DNA from: Muribaculaceae bacterium
GTDB taxonomy: Bacteria; Bacteroidota; Bacteroidia; Bacteroidales; Muribaculaceae
Assembly (NCBI GenBank): GCA_017396945.1
Contig: JAFQKI010000002.1
Location: 50,531-114,530, forward strand
Direction of reading: 5' to 3'
DNA length: 64,000 bases
A model generated the notes under the pieces. It was not told the DNA's origin and ran no database searches. It worked only from the letters and a program-made list of their open reading frames with translations. The translations under genes and the position numbers were made by a program. Positions within the stretch are counted from its first letter, which is position 1. The number at the start of each line of letters is the position of its first letter. Below, piece after piece: positions 1-9,263 of the stretch.

Positions 1-975
1 ATCAATATCCTTACGTGTCAACTTAAACACGTTGATTGGATAGTAGATTGTAGCCAATGGCGCAGGCTCCTCTTCAACAACAACTTCTGCGGGGCGATTG
101 AGACAATCATTAAGTTGTTGTTCAAGATCAGCAATACGAGCATCTGCAACTTGGAGACGAGCACGAAGCGGTTCGCAGTCCTCGGGTTCGGGGCATACAG
201 GAACGATAGGAGCATTCCATTCGCGTTTCTTGAATAAATAAGTCACACCAAGATATGCCTGAATGTCATGAGAAGTTTTATTCCATCCTTCTCCGGCTTC
301 ATCTTTATGGTTGTCAATACCGCTATAACGAATATCAAGAGACAATTGTACTTGTTTGCTAATGTTGAACGAGTTAATGATACCTGCGCGGAATGTGATT
401 ACACGGTCATCATTAAGTTCCCAACCATCTTTATCAAAACCATACATACTGTTATCATCTTCAACATACGCTTTTGACATTGACCAATAACCTCCGGCAC
501 CGGCATATGCGGTCAAGTTATACCAACGACCCGGTTTATAACCACACACCCAATTGGTCAAATTAAACATTACATCGAAGACCGGACCGATTTCTGAAAA
601 CTTCTGTTTATAGTATTTTCCATCAACCAATGGTTGATCCCACTCGATACCGGCTCCACTTGGCGCATCAGATAGACCTTTAGTTTGCAACCAGTTTACG
701 CCAAGACGCACTCCGATAAGCGGAGAAAACCATTTACCAACATAGATTGACGCAGCAGGCGACATACGGTCACTCCATTTACGTTCGCTATCACCAGGAG
801 ACAAGTAGAAACCTACGCCACCCTCACCGGTAATAAACCAATTGTCTTTCATTCTGTTGAAGAGATAGCCTTGAGACGGATCTTCAACATAAGTAATCTC
901 TTGATTGTCTTGAGCAAACGCATCTTGACCAATAAAGAGAACACATAATAATGCTAAAATCGCACTCTTTTTCAT
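1..975 (-). CDS. OmpA-family outer membrane beta-barrel protein, C-terminus cut by window edge
   Basis: The reading frame starts at ATG 973-975 and stays open to base 1, so about 325 residues are visible and the C-terminus is missing. It opens with a signal peptide (MKKSAILALLCVLFIGQDAFA) followed by an outer membrane barrel with many alternating aromatic residues. Around residue 285 there is a Pro/Cys-rich linker (PVCPEPEDCEP), then a coiled stretch and the start of a Val/Glu-rich segment, which in this family leads into a peptidoglycan-binding OmpA domain. It is a paralogue of the complete 401-residue protein at 26634-27839, which has the same order: barrel, Cys-Pro linker, OmpA domain. It probably anchors the outer membrane to peptidoglycan; the OmpA domain itself lies outside the window. 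Confidence 0.8.
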   Translation of the reverse strand, partial: MKKSAILALLCVLFIGQDAFAQDNQEITYVEDPSQGYLFNRMKDNWFITGEGGVGFYLSPGDSERKWSDRMSPAASIYVGKWFSPLIGVRLGVNWLQTKGLSDAPSGAGIEWDQPLVDGKYYKQKFSEIGPVFDVMFNLTNWVCGYKPGRWYNLTAYAGAGGYWSMSKAYVEDDNSMYGFDKDGWELNDDRVITFRAGIINSFNISKQVQLSLDIRYSGIDNHKDEAGEGWNKTSHDIQAYLGVTYLFKKREWNAPIVPVCPEPEDCEPLRARLQVADARIADLEQQLNDCLNRPAEVVVEEEPAPLATIYYPINVFKLTRKDID

Positions 976-1115
976 AGAATTTAATATGAATTATTGTTTA
1001 ATTATTAATTCTTAGTTAAAAATCGGCTACTAAGTTAGCGTTTTTTTTTTTTTCGCGCTAATAAATTCAAAAAAATCAACAAAATAATCGAAGTATTGTT
1101 GTCTTTTTTAGATTT

Positions 1116-1146
1116 TTTCAGACTTCACCAAAAAGGAAGTCTGAAA
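1116..1146 (-). other. Stem-loop downstream of transketolase
   Basis: Arms TTCAGACTTC and GAAGTCTGAA can form a strong hairpin just past the transketolase stop. The minus strand after it is A-rich rather than T-rich, so it is a poor intrinsic terminator. It may be an RNA-stabilising 3' hairpin. Confidence 0.4.
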
Positions 1147-1156
1147 ATACCATATC

Positions 1157-3187
1157 TTATTGAGCAATATAACGTTTAACTTCATTAAGGATATTAGCCG
1201 CAGTAAAACCAAATTTTTCATCAAGCACCTTAAATGGGGCTGACGCGCCAAAACGATTTAACCCATACACCTTAGCATTGGCACCAACGACACCACGCAA
1301 TGTTGATGGCAATCCGGCAGTTAAACCAAACACAGGTTTATCGGTTGGTATAACAGAGGTTTTATACTCTTTGTCTTGAACATTAAACAAGCCTAACGAT
1401 GGGACAGATACCACTCTTGAAGAAATCCCTTCAGCCTCTAAAAGTGTAGATACTTCCCAAAGCAAAGAAACTTCAGATCCATTGGCGACTAAAACAACCT
1501 TGGGATCAACCGCATCTTTTACTACATAACCTCCTCGACGCACACCTTGCGCATCGGCATATCTGTCACCGGTAGTTGATGGTATATCTTTAACATCTTG
1601 GCGTGTAAGAATCAATGCTGTAGGAGTAAGGTTATTTTCCATTGCCATTTCCCATGCGATAGTTGTCTCGGCACTATCGGCAGGGCGAAGCACAAGCATA
1701 CTCGGACGTCCACTGAGGTTGTTAACCTCTTCAAGCAAGCGTATTTGAGCTTCTTGCTCTATTGGCTCATGTGTAGGACCATCTTCACCAACACGGAACG
1801 CATCGTGAGACCACACATATTTCACCGGAAGTTCCATCAACGCAGCCATGCGAGCAGCCGGCTTCATATAGTCAGAGAACACAAAGAATGTCCCACAAGC
1901 GGCGTGCATACCTCCATGCAAAATAATACCATTCATAATTGACGCCATTGTCAACTCAGCAACACCGGCGTGCAAGAATGCGCCTGAGAAGTCACCTCTT
2001 ACCAATGCGCCGGTCTTTTTCAAGAAAGCTTCAGTTTTATCTGAATTGGCAAGGTCAGCAGAAGAAACAATCATATTTTTCACTTTTTCACCAAGCACAG
2101 AGATCACATTTGCCGAAGCTGTACGAGTTGCGATATCGGGTTTGTGTGCGATTGCAGCATAATCAATTTCAGGCAACTTGCCATCAATAAAATCTCGAAG
2201 CTGTGCCGCAAGTTCCGGATTTGCGTCAGCCCATGCTTTTTCTTCGGCACGACGTTGTTTAACGATTTTGCGAAGTTCCTCTTTGCGTTGCGCATACAAT
2301 TCAGCGACTTCATCCCATACAACCCACGGATTTTCGGGATTTCCGCCCAAATTCTCTATTGTTTTATTGATGTCGGCACCTGATTTACTCAATGGTTGAC
2401 CATGAGTGCTGCATTGCCCCTCAAAGTTCTCGCCGGTAGCGGTTACACAACCACGTCCCATGATTGTATTACCAATAATCAAAGTTGGACGAGCGGTTTC
2501 GGCTTGAGCCGCATCTATCGCATTTGCAATATCAATAGGATTGCAACCATCAATTTCTATAACATTCCAACCCCATGCACGATATTTAGCGGCATAATCT
2601 TCTTCAGTAACCGCATCAACATCGGTTGAAAGTTGCACTTTATTGCTATCAAAAAACATAATAAGATTACTCAATCCAAGATAGCCGGCAATACGCCCGG
2701 CTCCTTGCGCAATCTCCTCTTGGATACCACCATCAGAGATAAATGTATATGTCTTGTGGCTAATCCATTCACCAAAACGAGCCGCGAAGAATCGTTCAGC
2801 AATCGCAGCGCCAACAGCCATTGTATGACCTTGACCGAGCGGACCTGAAGTATTTTCAATACCACGTTCTGGGTCCAACTCAGGGTGACCTGGTGTTACA
2901 CTACCCCATTGGCGGAATTGTTGCAACTCCTCAATAGTAAATTTCCCGGTCAAAGCCAATACACTATAAAGCATAGGAGACATGTGCCCCGGATCCAAGA
3001 AGAAACGGTCACGAGCTATCCACTTAGCATCATCGGGATCGGTTATCAGATACTTGGAATAAAGTACGTTTATAAAATCAGCGCCACCCATGGCACCTCC
3101 GGGGTGACCTGACTTAGCTTTCTCTACCATTGAAGCCGCGAGAATACGTATATTATCGGCTGCTCTATCCAATACCTTTGTGTTCAT
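1157..3187 (-). CDS. tkt: Transketolase
   Basis: This 676-residue protein is a full-length transketolase, the thiamine diphosphate enzyme that moves two-carbon units between sugar phosphates in the non-oxidative pentose phosphate pathway. Visible signatures are SGHPGGAMGGADF near residue 27, the GPLGQG loop near 117, and SDGGIQEEIAQGAG near 153 in the ThDP/metal site, which departs from the usual GDG but is the form I know from Bacteroidota. The pyrimidine-binding region with THEPIEQ lies near 470, and a C-terminal domain follows. It is monocistronic by context, with its own promoter at 3229-3260 and a gap before the sugar transporter gene. The ATG start leaves a leader of about 35 bases. Confidence 0.95.
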   Translation of the reverse strand: MNTKVLDRAADNIRILAASMVEKAKSGHPGGAMGGADFINVLYSKYLITDPDDAKWIARDRFFLDPGHMSPMLYSVLALTGKFTIEELQQFRQWGSVTPGHPELDPERGIENTSGPLGQGHTMAVGAAIAERFFAARFGEWISHKTYTFISDGGIQEEIAQGAGRIAGYLGLSNLIMFFDSNKVQLSTDVDAVTEEDYAAKYRAWGWNVIEIDGCNPIDIANAIDAAQAETARPTLIIGNTIMGRGCVTATGENFEGQCSTHGQPLSKSGADINKTIENLGGNPENPWVVWDEVAELYAQRKEELRKIVKQRRAEEKAWADANPELAAQLRDFIDGKLPEIDYAAIAHKPDIATRTASANVISVLGEKVKNMIVSSADLANSDKTEAFLKKTGALVRGDFSGAFLHAGVAELTMASIMNGIILHGGMHAACGTFFVFSDYMKPAARMAALMELPVKYVWSHDAFRVGEDGPTHEPIEQEAQIRLLEEVNNLSGRPSMLVLRPADSAETTIAWEMAMENNLTPTALILTRQDVKDIPSTTGDRYADAQGVRRGGYVVKDAVDPKVVLVANGSEVSLLWEVSTLLEAEGISSRVVSVPSLGLFNVQDKEYKTSVIPTDKPVFGLTAGLPSTLRGVVGANAKVYGLNRFGASAPFKVLDEKFGFTAANILNEVKRYIAQ

Positions 3188-3228
3188 GTTATATTATGTT
3201 TAATATCTTACGTTATAGTTTCAATCTA

Positions 3229-3260
3229 CGAAAGTACAATAAAACTTCCATTTAGACAAA
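3229..3260 (-). promoter_or_regulatory. Promoter of transketolase
   Basis: On the minus strand TTTG (3260-3257) is followed after 20 bases by TACTTTCG (3236-3229), one mismatch from the Bacteroidota -7 consensus TAnnTTTG. Transcription would begin about 35-40 bases before the tkt ATG. Confidence 0.6.
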
Positions 3261-3341
3261 TTCATATTTATTAAATAGTCTTTCATTTTCCACTACTATA
3301 AACATCCATTTTAGCCAAACGCCTATAAATGTGAAAAATAA

Positions 3342-3369
3342 AGGCGAATTGAGACAACCCAATTCGCCT
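3342..3369 (-). terminator. Intrinsic terminator after the sugar MFS transporter gene
   Basis: Inverted arms AGGCGAATTG and CAATTCGCCT with an 8-base loop lie 21 bases past the transporter stop. On the minus strand the hairpin is followed by TTATTTTTC. Confidence 0.75.
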
Positions 3370-3390
3370 GATTATTTTTTAACCGTTTTG

Positions 3391-4668
3391 TTATTTTTTT
3401 GGCTTAGACCCAACCATTGCATAGAACAACAGATAAGCGAGCAATCCAAACACAAGCCAAAAACTTGTTAAAACTGATGTCATATCGGCAATCCATCCTT
3501 GCAGTGCAGGCAAAATTCCGCCACCACACACCAAACACATAAATACGCCAGATGCTACAGCAGTATATTTGCCAAGTCCATTAACCGATAGATTAAATAT
3601 AGCACCCCACATGACCGAAGTACAAAGACCGCAAGCAATTAAGAACAATACATTTATCGGCAGTTGCACGATTGTAATTTCAAATCCGCCTGAATTATCT
3701 ACACCAAGCATAGGCACGATTGTGTCTTGAGGAGAAATCACCGCCATGGCAACCAATATCATTCCAATCGCAGAAACCGTAGCCAACATAGCGCGACTTG
3801 AGACCTTAGCACCAACAGCACCTCCAATTAATCGTCCCACCAACATCAATAACCAATATACACCAACCACAGCACCGGCAATAGCCGTTACACTTCCCAC
3901 ATTAAGACTTGCGATGCTTTCACTGCTTGAGATATACTGATATGTGATATTTGCTATGCCCACTTCAATACCAACATAAAAGAATATAGCAATTACCCCA
4001 AGTGTAAAATTACGATAACGGAATGCGCCAGATGCTTTTATCGGTTCTTTTACCTTACCCAAATCGGGTGATTCAGGAAGTTTTGACAAATACAACACAG
4101 CAAATGCCACCGCAAAGATAGCCATCGCCATATAGAACACCGGATTAGCAGATGCGATACCTGTCGCTTGACCACCAAGCAAGTAGCCCACGATTACCGG
4201 AGCAAGAGTCGCACCAAGCGAATTACAGGAACCGCCAAATTGAATAAGCATATTACCCTTATTGGGAGTTGAGCCAAGCGAGTTGAGCAACGGATTTACA
4301 ACTGTGTTGAGCATACACATTGAAAAGCCTGCGACAAACGCACCAATTATGTATATAACCACATTGTCGTTAAATCCCGATAAATAGGTAATCAGCACAC
4401 CTGTAAAGCCAACGGCAACAGCCGAAAGCGCAGTAATGCGATAACCATATTTCTCCAATAGTTTGCCGGCAGGCAAACCCATCACAGCGTATGCGATAAA
4501 GTTGGCGAGATTGCCAAGTTGCGACATCAAAGTGTTACCTTTAGTCAAACCTTTAATTACGTCACCCAACGGATTTTGATATCCGGTTACAAACGCTATC
4601 ATAAAAAATAGCGAAAACATGATAATAATCGGCAACGTGTAATTTTTTCTTGTAGTGGTTGCGTCCAT
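3391..4668 (-). CDS. FucP/GlcP-type sugar MFS transporter
   Basis: A 425-residue inner membrane protein with about twelve hydrophobic segments. It resembles the FucP/GluP proton-sugar symporter branch of the major facilitator superfamily: an early FxTGYQNPLGD segment, a GLPAGKLLEKYG loop between helices 2 and 3, and a PNKGNMLIQFGGSCNSLGATLAP stretch around residues 135-157 like the conserved helix 5 of that branch. It should import a hexose or deoxyhexose; the substrate cannot be read from sequence. It stands between transketolase and the yggS gene with a terminator behind it. The start ATG at 4666-4668 gives a hydrophilic N-terminus before the first helix. Confidence 0.85.
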   Translation of the reverse strand: MDATTTRKNYTLPIIIMFSLFFMIAFVTGYQNPLGDVIKGLTKGNTLMSQLGNLANFIAYAVMGLPAGKLLEKYGYRITALSAVAVGFTGVLITYLSGFNDNVVIYIIGAFVAGFSMCMLNTVVNPLLNSLGSTPNKGNMLIQFGGSCNSLGATLAPVIVGYLLGGQATGIASANPVFYMAMAIFAVAFAVLYLSKLPESPDLGKVKEPIKASGAFRYRNFTLGVIAIFFYVGIEVGIANITYQYISSSESIASLNVGSVTAIAGAVVGVYWLLMLVGRLIGGAVGAKVSSRAMLATVSAIGMILVAMAVISPQDTIVPMLGVDNSGGFEITIVQLPINVLFLIACGLCTSVMWGAIFNLSVNGLGKYTAVASGVFMCLVCGGGILPALQGWIADMTSVLTSFWLVFGLLAYLLFYAMVGSKPKK

Positions 4669-4719
4669 TTTATTATGATTTTAGTTAAGGGAATTTATAC
4701 GTTTTTAATAACAACCAAA

Positions 4720-5391
4720 TTAATAATTGCGTTCACCAAAAATATCGGAACCTATTCTCACCATCGTGCTTCCACACTCTATCGCATCAAGATAATCGCC
4801 ACTCATGCCCATGCTTATTACCTTAAAACTTTCATTTCCGACCATAATTCCGGTGGCGAGTCGGTCAAAAGCATTTTTTATTGAGTTGAAATCTTCAATA
4901 ATTCGAGCAGTATCATCGGTATTTGAAGCCATACCCATAACACCAATGATATTTACATTTTGCAGTTCATTAAAAATACCCATATCCGAAAGTTGAATTA
5001 ACTCGTCGGGTGTAAAGCCAAATTTTGTTTCCTCCTGTGCGACATGCAATTGCAACAAAACATCAGTCACTCGATTAATGCGTTTTGACTCAGCATCAAC
5101 CATTCGCAGCAATCGTTCAGAATCAACACTATGGATTAATGAGACATAAGGTAAAATCTGGCGCACTTTGTTAGTTTGCAGATGCCCTATAAAATGCCAT
5201 TTAATATCATCAGGCAACGATGTAGCTTTAGCGACTAATTCATTGGCGCGACTTTCCCCAAACGCTCTCTGACCGGCCTCGTATGCCTCCAAAATCGATT
5301 CATTTGGATGAAATTTAGACACCGCCACCAACTCCACATCGGTAGGGATTGTTGATTTATAATATCTTATGCGATCGGCAATATATCCCAT
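4720..5391 (-). CDS. YggS/PLPBP-family pyridoxal phosphate homeostasis protein
   Basis: This 223-residue protein matches the YggS/PROSC family, which binds pyridoxal 5'-phosphate and buffers it in the cytoplasm without a known catalytic activity. The PLP lysine is K26 in VAVSKFHPN, followed by FGESRANEL near residue 43 and the conserved WHFIGHLQTNK motif near 65. The C-terminal GMSGDYLDAIECGSTMVRIGS binds the phosphate. Length matches the family. It heads a dense minus-strand run and is 12 bases from the DUF4494 gene upstream, so they are likely co-transcribed. Confidence 0.9.
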   Translation of the reverse strand: MGYIADRIRYYKSTIPTDVELVAVSKFHPNESILEAYEAGQRAFGESRANELVAKATSLPDDIKWHFIGHLQTNKVRQILPYVSLIHSVDSERLLRMVDAESKRINRVTDVLLQLHVAQEETKFGFTPDELIQLSDMGIFNELQNVNIIGVMGMASNTDDTARIIEDFNSIKNAFDRLATGIMVGNESFKVISMGMSGDYLDAIECGSTMVRIGSDIFGERNY

Positions 5392-5403
5392 TTTCAGAGT
5401 ATA

Positions 5404-5856
5404 TTATTCTTCGGCGGGTTTTGGTGCATTTAATTTCACTTTATAAACATCCATTATCGGAGTTTCGGTAATCGATACAATGTCAAAATCGGCCATTGTG
5501 CCTTTCATTCCTTCCATGAAATTATCGTATGCACCTTTAAAATCACTTGCAGCGACAAGTATTAACGATGTAGTTTTTTTCTCTACGGCAGTTTTTTCAT
5601 CGATAGTGATAAATGCGACTTTCACGAGATACCATTTGTCGGCACTATCATCCCAAAATATCTCACTTATTTTTGTACGCTTTACAGCCGAAACCGAAAA
5701 TTCACCTGAGATAAACGGAGTTATTTCCTCTATGATGCGCGCTTCAGCCTCAGTAAAAGAGAGAGCGTCGATAAGGTATGGTTCATTTACTTTTTTTTGT
5801 GCACCGTTCTCCATCATCTTGTCATAACGCACTTTACATTCAAACCAATTTGCCAT
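5404..5856 (-). CDS. DUF4494 domain-containing protein
   Basis: A 150-residue soluble protein recognised as DUF4494, a family essentially confined to Bacteroidota. It begins MANWFECKVRYDKMMENG and contains the family pattern of an acidic EAEARIIEE segment near residue 36 and KWYLVKVAFITIDE near 74. No catalytic residues or membrane segments are evident and the function is unknown. It lies just upstream of the PLP homeostasis gene, an arrangement I associate with Bacteroidales genomes. Confidence 0.8.
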   Translation of the reverse strand: MANWFECKVRYDKMMENGAQKKVNEPYLIDALSFTEAEARIIEEITPFISGEFSVSAVKRTKISEIFWDDSADKWYLVKVAFITIDEKTAVEKKTTSLILVAASDFKGAYDNFMEGMKGTMADFDIVSITETPIMDVYKVKLNAPKPAEE

Positions 5857-5936
5857 AGTTAGTTTTATAATTTTTATTTGTTATTTATATTCTTGAAATT
5901 TCATTGCAAACTTACTCAAAAAATCTGCAACACGCA

Positions 5937-6785
5937 TTATTTTTCCTTAAAAACTTTCACCTGAGCCGGCGTTGCTCCAAGTTGCATCGCTCGCTTGAAA
6001 TCCTCCTCGGCATCATCATTGCGAAAATACAACCGATTGAGCCAACCACGCAACAAATACAACTCCATATCATCGGGGTATAGTTTCATCGCATCGGCAA
6101 TGTCGGCCGACGCATCCGACAGATACTGCAACTCCAAATAGCAATTAATCCGACCGGTGTAATACTCTATCACAGGGGCTTTTTCTATCAATTTGGAATA
6201 ATATGGAATAGCTTCTTTAAATTGATTTAGCGATGTGTGAAACATCGCCATACCGATTGACGCCTCTTCGCTATCAGGAGCTACACGTTGCAACATTTTG
6301 AAATCACGTTCTGCGACATCTATCATTCCATTATACAATGCGATAATGCCGTGACTCAATCGCGGAGCGATAACCATTGAGTCAAGTTGTAATATCAAGT
6401 CATAATCGCTATAAGCTTTTTCGACCTCTCCCATTGCGCTATATATCCTGGCTCGATTGCTTAATATCGTAACTGATGCCGGCGCAAGTTGGTGAGCATC
6501 ATTTATCGTTGCAAGAGCAAGCGAGTCCTGCCCCATATAGAACCGCACCATCGCAAGGTTTGACATCAGCAACACGTTAGACGGATTTGAAGGTTGCACT
6601 CTCATTGCCTCAAGCAACAAATTCTCCGCATCTTGAAATCTATTTTCATTTATCGCACTATCGGCACTTCCCACTAATTCAAAATACCGGTTTTCGCCAT
6701 TTTCTGCGGCTATTTCGCATCGCAAAAACGCCACTGCAATAACCAACAACAATATATTTTTCACCGTATTAAATACCATACTCAT
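5937..6785 (-). CDS. Exported TPR-repeat protein
   Basis: The 282-residue product has an N-terminal hydrophobic signal segment (about residues 8-22) with a Cys shortly after it, so it could be secreted or a lipoprotein, although the lipobox is not canonical. The rest is helical repeats with the TPR pattern of small and aromatic residues: for example ALATINDAHQLAPASVTILSNRARIY near 90 (quoted in pieces of the 34-residue unit) and EAIPYYSKLIEK near 195. Roughly six to seven repeats are visible. It probably scaffolds envelope protein contacts; partners are unknown. It lies 13 bases downstream of maf. Confidence 0.75.
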   Translation of the reverse strand: MSMVFNTVKNILLLVIAVAFLRCEIAAENGENRYFELVGSADSAINENRFQDAENLLLEAMRVQPSNPSNVLLMSNLAMVRFYMGQDSLALATINDAHQLAPASVTILSNRARIYSAMGEVEKAYSDYDLILQLDSMVIAPRLSHGIIALYNGMIDVAERDFKMLQRVAPDSEEASIGMAMFHTSLNQFKEAIPYYSKLIEKAPVIEYYTGRINCYLELQYLSDASADIADAMKLYPDDMELYLLRGWLNRLYFRNDDAEEDFKRAMQLGATPAQVKVFKEK

Positions 6786-6798
6786 AATTTATATTATA

Positions 6799-7398
6799 TC
6801 AAAAAGATTTCAATTCTGAATAGAGACGGTGCAATGGCAATCCCATTACATTATAAAAACTGCCATTGATGTTTTTCACGCCGATGCATCCAATCCACTC
6901 TTGTATGCCATAGGCACCGGCTTTATCCAATGGTTTGAATGTTTCGACATAATCGGCAATCTCAATATCATCAAGTGTCGCAAATTCCACTTCGGTAACA
7001 GCTGAGAAAGTTACTTGTTTCTGTCGTGTCGTAATCGTAACACCTGTTATCACCTTGTGGGTATGCCCCGACAATGAGCGCAGCATTTCAATAGCCTCAG
7101 TCGCTGATTGCGGTTTGCCAAGCACCGCTCCGTTATTTATCACAACCGTGTCGGCGGTTATTACCAACTCATCGTCGGCTATATCAATTTTATAGGCATC
7201 GGCTTTCTTGCGAGATAGATATGCAGCCACATCATCAACCGGCATTTCATCGGGATAACTCTCATCAACCTCCCACCAGACGGCAATCTCAAAATCAACA
7301 GACAACCGCTCCAATAATTCACGACGGCGAGGCGACGCGCTTGCCAACAATATGCGATATCTTCTCAAATGACTTAATGATTTCATATTATCGCGCAT
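6799..7398 (-). CDS. maf: Maf-family nucleoside triphosphate pyrophosphatase
   Basis: A Maf/YhdE-type house-cleaning pyrophosphatase that hydrolyses non-canonical or excess nucleoside triphosphates. The signature LASASPRRRELLERL lies near residue 14, with the conserved D/E residues in VITADTVVINNGAVLGKP near 80 and LSGHTHKVITGV near 110. I choose the ATG at 7396-7398 (199 residues) because it overlaps the stop of the upstream kdsC gene as TAATG, which suggests translational coupling. An in-frame TTG two codons earlier and an ATG at 7384-7386 are possible alternatives. Confidence 0.9.
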   Translation of the reverse strand: MRDNMKSLSHLRRYRILLASASPRRRELLERLSVDFEIAVWWEVDESYPDEMPVDDVAAYLSRKKADAYKIDIADDELVITADTVVINNGAVLGKPQSATEAIEMLRSLSGHTHKVITGVTITTRQKQVTFSAVTEVEFATLDDIEIADYVETFKPLDKAGAYGIQEWIGCIGVKNINGSFYNVMGLPLHRLYSELKSF

Positions 7399-7922
7399 TA
7401 CCAACCAAAAGCCTTAGCATTTTTCATCCACAATCCTTGTGCTTTCATAATCTGCTCAAGCAGGTCGCGCCCTACCCCTTCGCCTCCTCTGAATTGAGAT
7501 ACCGAAGTCGCTATTGATTTTATCTCTACAGCAGCATCGGCGGGAGCGACAGCCAGCCCGACAACTTTCATCGGTTCATAATCGGGAATATCATCACCGA
7601 CATAGGCTACTTCCTCTGGTCGCAGATTATATTTCTTCATCCACTGTTGCAAGCATGGCAACTTGGTAGCGACTTTCAAATATACGTCGGAAACACCTAA
7701 ACCCTCAAAGCGTTTTCTCACCGCCTCACTATCGGCTCCGGTGATAATAGCAATCTGCAACCCCATTTTGACCGCAAGTTGTAGCGCATAACCATCTTTA
7801 ATGTTAACCATACGCATAGGAGTACCGTCGGGATGCAATGGGATCATCGACGGAGACAACACACCATCGACATCAAAGGCGACAGCTTTAATTCGAGTCA
7901 AATCATAATTTATACTACTCAT
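7398..7922 (-). CDS. KdsC-like HAD phosphatase (KDO 8-phosphate phosphatase family)
   Basis: A 174-residue class C0 HAD phosphatase. It shows FDVDGVLS near residue 16 with the nucleophile Asp, then ITGADSEAVRKR, and YVGDDIPDYEPM near 113 carrying the metal-binding aspartates. Length and lack of a cap domain fit 3-deoxy-D-manno-octulosonate 8-phosphate phosphatase, the step before KDO activation for lipopolysaccharide. I start at ATG 7920-7922, which overlaps the end of the DUF2520 gene by 8 bases; an open frame extends upstream but lies entirely inside that gene. Assignment to KDO itself is by family, not from linked kds genes. Confidence 0.85.
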   Translation of the reverse strand: MSSINYDLTRIKAVAFDVDGVLSPSMIPLHPDGTPMRMVNIKDGYALQLAVKMGLQIAIITGADSEAVRKRFEGLGVSDVYLKVATKLPCLQQWMKKYNLRPEEVAYVGDDIPDYEPMKVVGLAVAPADAAVEIKSIATSVSQFRGGEGVGRDLLEQIMKAQGLWMKNAKAFGW

Positions 7923-8691
7923 CTTTCTCTGCTTTATATTGATTGATAATGCTTTGAGATAACATCTTATATAATATCGCACGCTCTTGCGACAACATAG
8001 CGCAATGACTTGTAATTATATCGGTATCACCACGACGAGCGGGACCTGTCTGTCCTTGTAACGGCGAAATATCTACCGCCTTTGCCAACGTCGCCTCAAT
8101 TAGCGGCACAAGCACATCAAAAGAATAGCCCGCGTCGGCAAGGACTTCATCAGCCACAGCCCAAAGATGATTTGCAAAATTGCAAGCAAAGACAGCCGCA
8201 ACATGAAGCATTTTACGTTGCCTACTATCTGCCGCACTGACTTTTGAAGATAGCAAATGCGCCAAATCCGTAATTTCGGCAGTCACGGCATCTACGCTTC
8301 CCTCTACAAAAAACGGCACATGCGACACATCGACAGCAACAGCCTTTGAAAAAGTCTGCAACGGATACAACACACCATAATTGCTGCGCTTCCCCTCAAA
8401 GACCGACATTGGCACACTTCCTGAGGTGTGAAGCCACAAGCCGTTCGAAACCGAAATATCGACAATGATTTTAGCGACCGCATCGTCACTTGCCGAAATA
8501 ATATAAATGTCGGCATCGGGCGTCACTTGCGATGGATTATCAATCGCTTGGCATGCTCGCAAACGCACAGCCAATTCATTTGCCGATGATAAATGTTGGG
8601 AATATACTTGCACAACATCAGCCACTTTATCAAGCGCAAGCGCAAGATGAGTGGCGACATTGCCCGATCCTATAAATACAATACGTTTCAC
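7915..8691 (-). CDS. NAD(P)-binding Rossmann and DUF2520 domain protein
   Basis: The protein begins with KRIVFIGSGNVATHLALAL, a Rossmann GxGNxA nucleotide loop, and continues into a C-terminal all-helical DUF2520 domain from about residue 120 with LHVAAVFACNFANHLWAVADE. The architecture resembles ketopantoate reductase and pyrroline-5-carboxylate reductase, so a small-substrate oxidoreductase is likely, but the substrate is unknown. I favour the GTG at 8689-8691 (258 residues): it places the Rossmann loop at the usual distance and forms a GTGA overlap with the nitroreductase stop. An ATG at 8704-8706 would add five residues. Confidence 0.8.
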   Translation of the reverse strand: MKRIVFIGSGNVATHLALALDKVADVVQVYSQHLSSANELAVRLRACQAIDNPSQVTPDADIYIISASDDAVAKIIVDISVSNGLWLHTSGSVPMSVFEGKRSNYGVLYPLQTFSKAVAVDVSHVPFFVEGSVDAVTAEITDLAHLLSSKVSAADSRQRKMLHVAAVFACNFANHLWAVADEVLADAGYSFDVLVPLIEATLAKAVDISPLQGQTGPARRGDTDIITSHCAMLSQERAILYKMLSQSIINQYKAEKDE

Positions 8692-9227
8692 TCCACGTCT
8701 TTCCATGTGCCGATGTGAACTTTCTTCCACAACAATTTAGAGGTATCGCACGCGCGACGCTCTTCATCTTTGTGTCCGAAAGTCATGATACACACAACCG
8801 GAAGAGTCTCAGGCATATTGAGTAACTCTTGCACATACTCCTCTGATGGGGTTCCGTCATGAGCAAAACGCCCGCGTACCTGTATCCAACAAGAGCCTAA
8901 GCCCAAATCGGCGGCTTGAAGTTGCATATATGCCGCGGCAATAGAGGCATCCTCAACCCAAGGGTCAGACAATTGAGGGTCGGCAGCAACTACAATGGCA
9001 AACGCCGCCTTTGCAATAGGGGTAGCTCCGGCAGGCTTACATTCACTGAGACGTTGTAACATATCTTTATCCTCGACTACGACAAACTGCCAAGGACGAC
9101 TGCTTTTGGATGTTGGAGCCATCAAAGCCGCTTCAAGAATAAGTTTGACCGCTTCGGGTTCAACCGGCTCAGAAGTATAACGACGTATGCTGCGACGATT
9201 CACGAGCAGCTCATGTAGATTTTCCAT
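8688..9227 (-). CDS. Nitroreductase-family flavoprotein
   Basis: A 179-residue FMN-dependent nitroreductase-fold protein. The hallmark RRSIRRYTSEPVEPE near residue 11, the MAPTSKSSRPWQFVVVED segment near 36 and the C-terminal LGLGSCWIQVRGR near 107 are all in place. Members of this family reduce nitroaromatics, quinones or flavins with NAD(P)H; the physiological substrate here is unknown. The short length fits the Bacteroidales subgroup. It ends overlapping the DUF2520 gene by 4 bases and so probably shares its mRNA. Confidence 0.85.
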   Translation of the reverse strand: MENLHELLVNRRSIRRYTSEPVEPEAVKLILEAALMAPTSKSSRPWQFVVVEDKDMLQRLSECKPAGATPIAKAAFAIVVAADPQLSDPWVEDASIAAAYMQLQAADLGLGSCWIQVRGRFAHDGTPSEEYVQELLNMPETLPVVCIMTFGHKDEERRACDTSKLLWKKVHIGTWKDVE

Positions 9228-9263
9228 AACGATATATTTGAATTGTATTTTTATAATGGTATC

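Noticed and set aside
1041-1053. T-run of about 13 bases upstream of the first gene
   Set aside because: Simple homopolymer in an AT-rich spacer; no hairpin in front of it and no promoter pattern that passes my criteria.
1598-1942. 114-codon plus-strand frame inside transketolase
   Set aside because: Antisense shadow of a certain gene; no recognisable protein pattern.
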